NCBI RefSeq assembly: GCF_900067135.1
Contig: NZ_FJUR01000001.1
Span: forward strand, 2,359,501 to 2,423,500
DNA: 64,000 nucleotides
Direction: 5' to 3'
Source of the DNA: Rhizobium sp. 9140
GTDB taxonomy: Bacteria > Pseudomonadota > Alphaproteobacteria > Rhizobiales > Rhizobiaceae
The notes beneath the pieces were generated by a model. The model was not told where the DNA came from, did not search any database, and saw only the letters and a program-made list of their open reading frames with translations. Below, one piece after another: positions 43,362-52,312 of this stretch; position 1 is the first letter of the stretch, and every line of letters starts with the position of its first letter. The position numbers and the translations under genes were made by a program.

Positions 43362-44897
43362 CTAGCTGTCTGCAGGGCTGGTGGTGCAGCATGTTGGACG
43401 CGCTAGGCTCGAAGGCATTCGCGGCAACGGCCGGATGGCACGCAGCAGATCTTCGGCGGTCATGCCTTCTCCGGCCTCGTGTCCCGCCGCTCCGTGGCGC
43501 CAGACGGCGCTCGTCGCTGCTTCGAAGGGTGGCATGCCCTGCGCGAGATGGGCGCCGACGATTCCCGCGAGCACATCACCGGAGCCGGCTGTCGCAAGCC
43601 ATGGCGGGGCATTGGCGTTGACAGCGACACGCCCGTTCGGATCCGCAATAACGGTGTCCGAGCCCTTGAGGATCATGATCGCATTGCTCCGCTTGGCCGC
43701 CATGGTCGCGCGGTCGATCTTGGAAAGCGCTGTGTCCACAGCGAGGTCCGGAAAGAGCCGGGAAAATTCTCCATCATGCGGCGTCAGGACGAGGCGGACG
43801 GGTCCGTAGAATGCAGCGAACAGGGATTGGGGATCATCGCGAAAGGCCGTGATGCCGTCCGCGTCGAGCACCAGCGATCGATCGGATAAGGCTGCGACGT
43901 AGCGGCGGGCACGGTCTGGTGCACCAAAGCCGGGGCCGAGCACGAAGGCGTTCAGGCGGGTGTCCTCGACGAGGTCGGAGAGCATGTCGTCCGTATCGAC
44001 CGGCTTCAGCATGATCGCGGTCAGATGGGCGGCAAGGGTTGGCAAGGCCTCCGTCGGCGCGACCATGGTGACCAGTCCGGCACCGGCGGAAAGCCCGGCG
44101 GTCGCGCTCATGCGTGCTGCGCCGCTGCTTGGCGCCGCGCCGGAAAAGACGACGAGATGCCCGCGGCGGTATTTATGAGCGGCAGAATCGAGCACCCTTA
44201 CGGCCTCGTGCCAGAGCGCGGGCCTGTTCTCGACGAGAGATGCCCGATGCGACGTCACGATGCGGGCGGGAATGCCGATATCGACCACCTCCAGCGCGCC
44301 GCACAAGGTCCGGCCCGGCAGCAGGAGATGTCCAGGCTTGCGCGTCATAAACGTCACCGTCTGCGTCGCTCGAAAACTGTCCCCAAGCACCTGCCCGGAT
44401 CTGCCATCCACGCCTGACGGCAGGTCGATCGCGATGACGGGCAGAGCCAGATCCGTGACCGTCCTCATCAGCGCCGCGACATCGCTGGAAACCGCGCGCG
44501 AAAGCCCTGCACCGAACAGACCGTCGATGACGACGTCGCCTGCCGTGGGGACATAAGTGGCGAGCGGTTGGTCGGGAATGGAGACCGCCGCGAATGCGCG
44601 GGCAGCATCTCCCGTGAAGCGCGCCGGATCGCCCATGAGGTAGACCGCAACGCACGCGCCGCTGCCGACAAGCGCTGATGCAGCGACCAGCGCATCGCCG
44701 CCATTGTTGCCGAATCCGCAGAGGCAGACGAAACGCATCGCTTCGGGATAATGGCGGAGCGCCGAGGCCGCGACGGCATGGCCCGCAGCGCGCATCAGCC
44801 CGAAGGAAGAGATGCCGGAGGCGGCAGCATCGCGATCAACCTCCGCCATGCCCGCCGGCGTCAGGATCCAGCCAGCCATATCTGTCTCGACGCCCAT
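43362..44897 (-). CDS. nnr: Bifunctional NAD(P)H-hydrate epimerase / dehydratase
   Basis: The 511-residue enzyme repairs damaged NAD(P)HX. The N-terminal epimerase half has CGFGNNGGDALVAA and DLPSGVDG; the C-terminal ADP-dependent dehydratase half has LTPHDGEFSRL and ATAGSGDVLAGI. ATG 44897 with AGGATGG upstream is preferred; ATG 44879 is possible. Adjacent to glnB, as in other rhizobia. Confidence 0.93.
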   Translation of the reverse strand: MGVETDMAGWILTPAGMAEVDRDAAASGISSFGLMRAAGHAVAASALRHYPEAMRFVCLCGFGNNGGDALVAASALVGSGACVAVYLMGDPARFTGDAARAFAAVSIPDQPLATYVPTAGDVVIDGLFGAGLSRAVSSDVAALMRTVTDLALPVIAIDLPSGVDGRSGQVLGDSFRATQTVTFMTRKPGHLLLPGRTLCGALEVVDIGIPARIVTSHRASLVENRPALWHEAVRVLDSAAHKYRRGHLVVFSGAAPSSGAARMSATAGLSAGAGLVTMVAPTEALPTLAAHLTAIMLKPVDTDDMLSDLVEDTRLNAFVLGPGFGAPDRARRYVAALSDRSLVLDADGITAFRDDPQSLFAAFYGPVRLVLTPHDGEFSRLFPDLAVDTALSKIDRATMAAKRSNAIMILKGSDTVIADPNGRVAVNANAPPWLATAGSGDVLAGIVGAHLAQGMPPFEAATSAVWRHGAAGHEAGEGMTAEDLLRAIRPLPRMPSSLARPTCCTTSPADS

Positions 44898-45183
44898 CTT
44901 GCCATCCTTGTGCAAATACGTGATCCTCGTCTTACAGTGCAGAGGCCAAGGTCAGAAATCAAGCATCTCACGGGAATGCGTATTGACCAATAACTGAGCA
45001 TCTGCATATATTTGGCGCTCAAATATCATGCTAAAGCTGGCAACATTCCTTCTGCAGTGCATCAAATTGCCGTAAACCGCTCGCATTTCACAAGAAATAG
45101 GCATTCTCCTGCAATGATCGATCGGATTGATGAAAACAACGTCCGATCCTCGCATCCTCAGGGCAAATGCGTCGAGATTTTGA

Positions 45184-45603
<420 letters not shown>

Positions 45604-45661
45604 TTTCATGCCGCCGCATTCGCGCGGCGGCCCATAACCGTCAGGGAAGGACATCTCCGAT

Positions 45662-47071
45662 ATGACGACTGCGAGCGACATCCTCAAGCAGATCAAGGAA
45701 AACGACGTCAAGTTCGTTGATCTTCGGTTCACCGATCCCAAGGGCAAGCTTCAGCACGTGACCATGGATGTGTCCTGCGTCGATGAAGATATGTTCGTCG
45801 ATGGCGTCATGTTCGATGGCTCGTCCATCGGCGGCTGGAAGGCGATCAACGAGTCCGACATGGTGCTGATGCCGGATGCGGCTACGGTGCATATGGACCC
45901 GTTCTTCGCACAGTCGACCATGGTGGTGGTCTGCGACATTCTCGACCCGATCTCGGGCGAAGCCTACAATCGCGACCCGCGCGGCACGGCGAAGAAAGCG
46001 GAAGCCTATCTAAAGTCCTCCGGCATCGGCGACACCGTCTTCGTCGGACCCGAGCCGGAATTCTTCATCTTCGACGACGTGCGCTACAAGGCCGATCCCT
46101 ACAACACCGGCTTCAAGCTCGATTCGTCGGAACTGCCGTCGAATGACGACACCGATTACGACACCGGCAATCTCGGCCACCGTCCGCGCGTCAAGGGCGG
46201 CTATTTCCCCGTCCCGCCGATCGACAGCTGCCAGGACATGCGCTCGGAAATGCTCACGGTTCTCTCCGAGATGGGCGTAACGGTCGAGAAGCAGCACCAC
46301 GAAGTGGCGGCCGCCCAGCATGAGCTCGGCGTCAAGTTCGACACGCTGGTGCGCAGCGCCGACCAGATCCAGATTTACAAATATGTCGTGCATCAGGTGG
46401 CCAATGCCTATGGCAAAACGGCGACCTTCATGCCGAAGCCGATTTTCGGCGATAACGGCTCGGGCATGCACGTGCACCAGTCGATCTGGAAGGACGGCAA
46501 GCCGACCTTTGCGGGCGACGAATATGCAGGCCTTTCGGAAAACTGCCTGTTCTACATCGGCGGCATCATTCGTCACGCCAAGGCGATCAACGCCTTCACC
46601 AACCCGACGACCAATTCCTACAAGCGTTTGGTCCCGGGCTATGAGGCGCCGGTTCTGCTGGCCTACTCTGCCCGCAACCGCTCGGCCTCCTGCCGCATTC
46701 CGTTCGGCTCGGGCGCCAAGTCCAAGCGCGTGGAAGTTCGCTTCCCCGATCCGCTGGCAAACCCCTATCTGGCGTTTGCCTCCATGCTGATGGCCGGTCT
46801 CGATGGTATCCGTAACAAGATCCATCCCGGCAAGGCGATGGACAAGGACCTCTACGACCTGCCAGCCAAGGAACTGAAGAAGATCCCGACGGTTTGCGGT
46901 TCGTTGCGCGAAGCGCTCGAAAATCTCGATCGCGACCGCAAGTTTCTGACCGCGGGCGGCGTGTTCGACGACGACCAGATCGATGCCTATATCGAACTGA
47001 AGATGGCGGAAGTCATGCGCTACGACATGACGCCGCATCCGGTCGAATTCGACATGTACTATTCGGCCTGA
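45662..47071 (+). CDS. glnA: Glutamine synthetase type I
   Basis: The 469-residue enzyme makes glutamine from glutamate and ammonia. Visible are FDGSSIGGW (51-59), the metal-binding EPEFFIFD, the ATP region [14 protein letters not shown] near 259-272, NRSASCRIP, and adenylylation site Y398 in [10 protein letters not shown] strong terminator follows. Confidence 0.98.
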   Translation: MTTASDILKQIKENDVKFVDLRFTDPKGKLQHVTMDVSCVDEDMFVDGVMFDGSSIGGWKAINESDMVLMPDAATVHMDPFFAQSTMVVVCDILDPISGEAYNRDPRGTAKKAEAYLKSSGIGDTVFVGPEPEFFIFDDVRYKADPYNTGFKLDSSELPSNDDTDYDTGNLGHRPRVKGGYFPVPPIDSCQDMRSEMLTVLSEMGVTVEKQHHEVAAAQHELGVKFDTLVRSADQIQIYKYVVHQVANAYGKTATFMPKPIFGDNGSGMHVHQSIWKDGKPTFAGDEYAGLSENCLFYIGGIIRHAKAINAFTNPTTNSYKRLVPGYEAPVLLAYSARNRSASCRIPFGSGAKSKRVEVRFPDPLANPYLAFASMLMAGLDGIRNKIHPGKAMDKDLYDLPAKELKKIPTVCGSLREALENLDRDRKFLTAGGVFDDDQIDAYIELKMAEVMRYDMTPHPVEFDMYYSA

Positions 47072-47088
47072 GTGCCGCAAAAAGACGA

Positions 47089-47120
47089 AAAGGGCCGGCG
47101 CCTCAGCGCCGGCCTTTTTT
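47089..47120 (+). terminator. Terminator of glnA
   Basis: GGCCGGCGC and GCGCCGGCC form a GC-rich stem with a short loop (CTCA) followed by six T, 20 bases after the glnA stop. Confidence 0.93.
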
Positions 47121-47262
47121 GTTGCCGATGACGCATTATCGGAAAGCGCGCTGCCGCCAGAAAATGCAGTGCCTTTTTCGTGGCATAACGCTGGCGCGCT
47201 ATCCGCCCGTCCCTTGATCTTCCGCCGTTTCGTCCCACATATTCATGGAAAGGAATACTGTC

Positions 47263-47595
47263 ATGATGAAACAGAGAGATGCAAAGTTCCAGCTCGGACA
47301 AGTGGTTCGCCACCGGCTCTTCCCGTTCCGCGGCGTGATCTTCGATGTCGATGCGGAGTACGCGAATACGGAGGAATGGTGGAACGCCATTCCCGCCGAA
47401 GTTCGGCCCGATCGCGATCAGCCATTTTATCACCTCCTGGCGGAAAACGACGAGAGCGAGTATGTCGCCTACGTCTCCGAGCAGAACCTGATGTCCGACG
47501 AGACGGGAACACCGGTTCGCCACTCTCAGGTCGAGACGTTCTTTGATCCGGAGACCATAGGCCAATACAAGCCGAAGGCCGTCGTTACGCACTGA
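47263..47595 (+). CDS. hspQ: Heat shock protein HspQ
   Basis: The 110-residue protein shows KFQLGQVVRHRLFPFRGVIFDVD, the mark of HspQ, which in E. coli binds hemimethylated DNA and acts as a Lon adaptor. A GGAAAGGAA ribosome site precedes ATG 47263; the TTG/ATG at 47245 is less likely. A shared terminator lies downstream. Confidence 0.93.
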   Translation: MMKQRDAKFQLGQVVRHRLFPFRGVIFDVDAEYANTEEWWNAIPAEVRPDRDQPFYHLLAENDESEYVAYVSEQNLMSDETGTPVRHSQVETFFDPETIGQYKPKAVVTH

Positions 47596-47628
47596 TCAGC
47601 CTGCATGTCCTGCATGGATCTGAAAAAG

Positions 47629-47662
47629 AAAGAGCCCGGATCGCGAGATCCGGGCTCTTTTC
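47629..47662. terminator. Two-way terminator between hspQ and ialB
   Basis: AAAGAGCCCGGATC (47629-47642) pairs with GATCCGGGCTCTTT (47647-47660), a 14-bp stem with a 4-base loop and T-rich flanks on both strands. Confidence 0.93.
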
Positions 47663-47679
47663 TTGGGCAATAACCCTGA

Positions 47680-48309
47680 TCAGTTCTGCTTTGCAGCCTT
47701 CTGGGCTTCTTCAAGCTTCTTGCGGGCATCTTCCGCCTTCTTCTGCATTTCTTCCTGCAGCAGGCGCTGGCGCTCCTGAAGCTTCGACTGCTCGATCGGC
47801 TCGCCATCGAAAACGCCGGTGAAGCCTTCAAGAGACATCTTGATGGGGTTCGGTGCGCGCTGGAAGTTGATCGACGTGAAGACCACTTCGCTGCCCTTCT
47901 TCAGGCTGGCGATGACGGCGTCCGACAGAGGCGCTTCAGCAACGCACTTGTCGGGCATGCAGATGGCATAATCGAGCTTGATCGGCTTGCCACCGTCGAT
48001 CTGGACCTGGACGCCGGGCGGAAGCAGGCGCGCGGAGGGAACGGAGACCTGAAGGATCTTCCGGTTGACTTTGCCCTGAACGCTGATGAGGCCGGCTGCG
48101 GTGATGAGCTGGCCGTTATTGGCGGAAAGCAGGTTCTGCACGATGCAGACGTCGTTATCTTCCTGCTTGGTGCAGACTTTGAACCAGCCCTGCGGCGGGC
48201 GCTGGGATGCCTGCTGCGCGAAAGAGGCCGACGGCATTGCAGCGGCCGCCACGGCGCCGGCGAAAGCCGAAATGGCGACTTTCTTGGTAAGTGTGGGCTT
48301 GAAGGTCAT
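47680..48309 (-). CDS. Invasion-associated locus B (IalB) family protein
   Basis: The 209-residue exported protein has a signal peptide ending SASFA, then GWFKVCTKQEDNDVCIVQ with two Cys, and LDYAICMPDKCVAEAP with two more. It ends in a charged coiled-coil (LQERQRLLQEEMQKKAED). IalB helps Bartonella enter red cells, but the family is common in free-living rhizobia where its job is unknown. AGGAGACGG ribosome site present. Confidence 0.9.
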   Translation of the reverse strand: MTFKPTLTKKVAISAFAGAVAAAAMPSASFAQQASQRPPQGWFKVCTKQEDNDVCIVQNLLSANNGQLITAAGLISVQGKVNRKILQVSVPSARLLPPGVQVQIDGGKPIKLDYAICMPDKCVAEAPLSDAVIASLKKGSEVVFTSINFQRAPNPIKMSLEGFTGVFDGEPIEQSKLQERQRLLQEEMQKKAEDARKKLEEAQKAAKQN

Positions 48310-48745
48310 AACGATATCCGTCTCCTGAATTCATCGTTTCTGCGGCTCGGGTGCAGCGCTCCTTGAAAGAGACGCGCAACATCACGTTCACTACAGGATC
48401 GGTTGCGATCGTTCTGCACGGGACCATTTACGATCCTGAGAACCATCCAAGCAATCCGCTCATCCCAATGTCGAGTGCTCGGCCGCCCGCTCCTCTGTTG
48501 GTCAATTGAGGCATTTACATGACCCGTCAAGTGGCGGTTCCCTCTCCTACAGCGTCGCGCCTGCCTAATCCAGCAGGCCGACTGAAAATAGCGGCGTCAG
48601 GCATGACATTTCGCTGTGGCGATATGATGCGAGCGCCATTTCGCGGACGGCAAGGTTCAAAAAACGGCTCGACATGATAGGGTCGACAGGAATCGTTTCT
48701 GGATCCGCTCGAACTCTTGCCGGGCCGTCCGCATCGGAGAACCGT
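48310..48745. other. Intergenic region between ialB and the binding-protein gene
   Basis: This holds the divergent start regions of ialB (minus) and the binding protein (plus). I see no further gene. An ATG at 48674 in frame with the binding protein would use part of it. Confidence 0.5.
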
Positions 48746-50623
48746 GTGCGCGCATTGTTTCTGGGCCTCGCCCTTTTCACGTCCCTGTCGGCCGCTGGCG
48801 CGGCGATCGCCGAGCCCGTTCATGGCATTGCCATGCACGGAACGCCGGCCCTGCCCGCCGACTTCAAGAACTTTCCCTATGTCGATCCGCAGGTGAAGAA
48901 GGGCGGCCACATCTCCTATGGCGTCGTGGGCTCCTTCGACAACCTCAATCCCTTCATTCTTAAAAGCATGCGCACGACGGCGCGCGGCATGCTCGATCCG
49001 GAATACGGCAACCTCATCTATGATTCGCTCATGACGCGCTCGCGCGACGAGGCGTTCTCGCTCTACGGACTCTTGGCGGAAACGGTAGACTGGGATGAAG
49101 ACCGGACCTTCATCCAGTTCAATCTCAATCCAAAGGCACGCTGGTCCGACGGCCAGCCGGTAACGCCGGACGATGTCATCTTCACCTTCGAAATCTTCCG
49201 CGACAAGGGGCGCGTGCCCTTTGCGTCAAGGCTCGACAAGGTTGCCAAGATGGAAAAGGTCGGCGACCGCAGCGTTCGCTTCACTTTCACTGAGAAGAGC
49301 GACCGCGAATTCCCGCTCCTCATCGCCATGACGCCGATTCTGCCGAAGCACGCGACGCCGGTCGAGACCTTCGACCAGACGACGCTGACATTCCCGATCG
49401 GATCCGGCCCCTACAAAGTCGCCTCGGTCACGCCGGGCGAACGGATCGTCTACGAGCGCGACCCCAACTACTGGGCAAAGGATCTGCCGTCCAAGATCGG
49501 CCAAGACAATTACGACCGCGTTTCCGTCGAGTATTTCCTGCAAGACAACTCGCTGTTCGAAGCCTTCAAGAAGGGCGAGATCGACATCTACCCGGAAGGT
49601 AGCCCCAACCGCTGGGCGCGCAGCTACAATTTTCCGGCGGTACAATCCGGCGAGGTCATCAAGGACACGTTTTCGCCGAAGACGCCCTCAGGCATGCTCG
49701 GCTTCGTCTTCAACACCCGTCGGGCGATGTTCGACAACCCGAAACTGCGGCAGGGTCTTGCGCTCGTCTTCGATTTCGAGTGGGTCAACAAGAACCTCTA
49801 CGACGGCGCCTATACGCGCACGCAGAGCTACTGGCAGAATTCCGGCCTCTCCTACCTCGGCCAGCCGGCCGACGACCGCGAATTGGGCCTGCTCGGCGAT
49901 ATCCGCAACCGCATCCTCCCCGGCGTGCTCGATGGAACCTACCGCCTGCCCGTCACCGACGCCTCAGGGCGGGACCGCAACGTCTTGCGCGAAGCGGTGA
50001 CGCTGCTGCGCGAAGCCGGCTATACGATCCGCGACGGCCAGATGAAGAATGCCGATGGACAGCAGCTCGCGTTCGAGATCATGACCCAGAACGAAGGTCA
50101 GGAAAAGATGGCGCTGGCCTACCAGCGCTTCCTGGCGGCGCTCGGCATTCGCGCGGGCGTCCGTACGGTCGATGATTCGCAGTATCAGCAACGCAGCCAG
50201 TCCTTCGACTACGACGTCATCATTAAGTCCTTCCCGTCGTCCCTCTCGCCCGGCATCGAGCAGCTTGGCCGCTGGTCGTCGCAATCGCGCGACCGTCAGG
50301 GCAGCGACAATTTTTCCGGCGTTGCCGACAAGGATATCGACACGCTGATCAACAACATTCTGCAGGCGCGTTCTCAGGAGGATTTTACCGCCGCCGTTCG
50401 CGCCCACGACAGGATGCTCGTCTCCAACTTTTACGCGGTGCCGCTCTATCACGTGGCCTCGCAGTGGGTCGGCCGCCACAAGCGCATCGGTCGGCCGAAC
50501 ACCGTTCCGCTCTACGGCTACAGCCTGCCGACCTGGTGGGATGCCGATGCGCAGACAACAGCCTCACCGGCCGCACAGCCGCCTGCGGTGCCGCAAGGCC
50601 AGCAAAGCCAGAAAGGGAAGTAA
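48746..50623 (+). CDS. Extracellular solute-binding protein, YejA/oligopeptide type
   Basis: The 625-residue protein has a signal peptide (MRALFLGLALFTSLSAAGAA after GTG 48746) and the SBP_bac_5 fold: GGHISYGVVGSFDNLNPF, RDEAFSLYGLLAETV, and KARWSDGQPVTPDDVIFTFE. YejA-like proteins bind microcin C-type peptides. No permease or ATPase genes follow, so it must work with a transporter elsewhere. GGAG eight bases upstream favours the GTG; an upstream ATG at 48674 would add 24 residues. Confidence 0.87.
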   Translation: MRALFLGLALFTSLSAAGAAIAEPVHGIAMHGTPALPADFKNFPYVDPQVKKGGHISYGVVGSFDNLNPFILKSMRTTARGMLDPEYGNLIYDSLMTRSRDEAFSLYGLLAETVDWDEDRTFIQFNLNPKARWSDGQPVTPDDVIFTFEIFRDKGRVPFASRLDKVAKMEKVGDRSVRFTFTEKSDREFPLLIAMTPILPKHATPVETFDQTTLTFPIGSGPYKVASVTPGERIVYERDPNYWAKDLPSKIGQDNYDRVSVEYFLQDNSLFEAFKKGEIDIYPEGSPNRWARSYNFPAVQSGEVIKDTFSPKTPSGMLGFVFNTRRAMFDNPKLRQGLALVFDFEWVNKNLYDGAYTRTQSYWQNSGLSYLGQPADDRELGLLGDIRNRILPGVLDGTYRLPVTDASGRDRNVLREAVTLLREAGYTIRDGQMKNADGQQLAFEIMTQNEGQEKMALAYQRFLAALGIRAGVRTVDDSQYQQRSQSFDYDVIIKSFPSSLSPGIEQLGRWSSQSRDRQGSDNFSGVADKDIDTLINNILQARSQEDFTAAVRAHDRMLVSNFYAVPLYHVASQWVGRHKRIGRPNTVPLYGYSLPTWWDADAQTTASPAAQPPAVPQGQQSQKGK

Positions 50624-50627
50624 CACC

Positions 50628-51293
50628 ATGGAACACGTCACCATCGACGTCGTCTCAGACGTCGTCTGCCCATGGTGCTATCTCGGCAAGGCGCGGCTGG
50701 ACAAGGCCATCGCGGCGTTGGCAAACGAGATCCTCGTCACGGTCACCTGGCGCCCATACCAACTCAATCCGGACCTGCCGCCGGAAGGCGTCGATCACAA
50801 GACACACCTGGCCGCAAAGCTCGGCGGGGACGCTGCCGTTGCGCGGGCGCACGAAACCCTCAAGGCACTTGGGCACGCCGATGGCGTGGCCTTCGACTTC
50901 GACGCCGTGAAGATCTCGCCGAACACACTCGACGCGCACAGGCTGATCCGCTGGGCTCAGGCGGAAGGTGCCGACATACAGGCAAATGTCGTGACGGGCC
51001 TGTTTCGTGCCAACTTCGAGGAAGGCCGCAATGTCGGAGACCGGGAGACCCTGATCGACATCGCAGAAGCGGGCGGCCTCGACCGCGCCGTCGTCACCAC
51101 TCTGCTTGCCTCCAACGCCGACACGGCCGACGTCAAGACGGAAATCGACATGGCACGCGACATGGGCGTCACCGGTGTCCCCTGCTTCATCATCGAGAGC
51201 AAGTACGCGGTGATGGGTGCCCAGTCGGTCGAGGTGCTCATCAGCGCCCTGCGCGACATCGCCCAGATGAAGAACCAGGCGAATATCAACTGA
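50628..51293 (+). CDS. DsbA-family oxidoreductase (FrnE-like)
   Basis: The 221-residue thioredoxin-fold protein has the redox motif CPWC in DVVCPWCYLGK near residues 13-16 and the cis-Pro loop GVTGVPCFII. It has no signal peptide, so it acts in the cytoplasm, like FrnE. It starts 4 bases after the binding-protein stop and is in the same operon. Confidence 0.92.
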   Translation: MEHVTIDVVSDVVCPWCYLGKARLDKAIAALANEILVTVTWRPYQLNPDLPPEGVDHKTHLAAKLGGDAAVARAHETLKALGHADGVAFDFDAVKISPNTLDAHRLIRWAQAEGADIQANVVTGLFRANFEEGRNVGDRETLIDIAEAGGLDRAVVTTLLASNADTADVKTEIDMARDMGVTGVPCFIIESKYAVMGAQSVEVLISALRDIAQMKNQANIN

Positions 51294-51569
51294 GACACAT
51301 CGCCGTGTCCGCCAACGCACGATGCATGGTCGTCAGGCCTCGTGCTCTGAGCCGGTCACGAATAGCCGATGTGCATGAGGAAAACCGTGCCTCAGGGACA
51401 CTCGGTTAAAGCCTCTGCACCGGACGCAAAGAACCCGCTCGGCGAACAGAGAAGGCGCGATGGCCGAAAACGGCACCCTTCGAGAGCCGATCAGGCCCGG
51501 CGTGACCTGCCAACTCCGGGCGCCGGTCACTTGGGGTGACTATTGCCCGCAGCCACCCGCTCGTCTGCC
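51294..51569. other. Intergenic region after the DsbA-like gene
   Basis: No gene, terminator or repeat that I can support in these 276 bases; the open frame at 51460-51648 has no family match and overlaps the next gene. Confidence 0.4.
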
Positions 51570-52223
51570 TCAGGTCGCCGCAATTCGTGCAATCGCCGCA
51601 GCATCCACGGCGGACGCCTGCTCCATAGCCTCTCTGCGCTTGTCTTGATCCTTGTCTTTCGAGCCGATGGACGATCCGAAATGGAAGCTGATGACAGTTG
51701 CGAATGCAGTGGCGAACGCACCAAGGATGATGTTGAAGACGGCCGAGTTTTTAGTTTCGACTTCGCAAAAGGCGACGATGTAGACGAGGAGGATAAATCC
51801 GCCGGTGATGCCGATGGAAAGAGCCGGGTTCACCCAGACATGCTTGGCATTTCGCGATTGTAGTTCCAGATAGAACCGCCGTGCCTGCTCCAGCTTTTCG
51901 AACTCTGCATCGAGACGTCGCAGCTTCTGCGCAATCTCATCCGGAACCGCCGGCTCATCCGGAACCACCGGTGCGACCGGGCCAACCGGAGCAGTCGATG
52001 TCCCCCTGCTCTTTTCGGTCAACGACGATATCTGCGTGGCGACACGCTCCCGGAGTGCAGGATCGCTGTCAAGGATGACCGCGGCGTCTGCCGGCACCAT
52101 CACGCCCGGCACAGCCTTCAGAAGCACGACGATATCCGCCGCGAGCGTTCCCGACCGATCCTCCGCCAACGCCTTTTCAAGGCCCGGCACGATTGTCTTT
52201 GCAAGCACAAGCCACTCATCCAT
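51570..52223 (-). CDS. Holin-like membrane protein
   Basis: The 217-residue protein has a helical, Pro/Val-rich first half, a coiled-coil (KLRRLDAEFEKLEQARRF), two membrane helices near 135-185 and then SFHFGSSIGSKDKDQ. That GSSxGSKxK end after the last helix is typical of three-helix phage and GTA-type holins. No phage genes lie nearby, so it may be a domesticated lone gene. Function is inferred only. Confidence 0.6.
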   Translation of the reverse strand: MDEWLVLAKTIVPGLEKALAEDRSGTLAADIVVLLKAVPGVMVPADAAVILDSDPALRERVATQISSLTEKSRGTSTAPVGPVAPVVPDEPAVPDEIAQKLRRLDAEFEKLEQARRFYLELQSRNAKHVWVNPALSIGITGGFILLVYIVAFCEVETKNSAVFNIILGAFATAFATVISFHFGSSIGSKDKDQDKRREAMEQASAVDAAAIARIAAT

Positions 52224-52312
52224 TGTCGTTCTCCCGCCTGACGAGAGACAATGTTGCGCGACACCAATAGCGTGTCAATCCTGTAAATCAGATATTCCTC
52301 ATGTAGAGAGGT

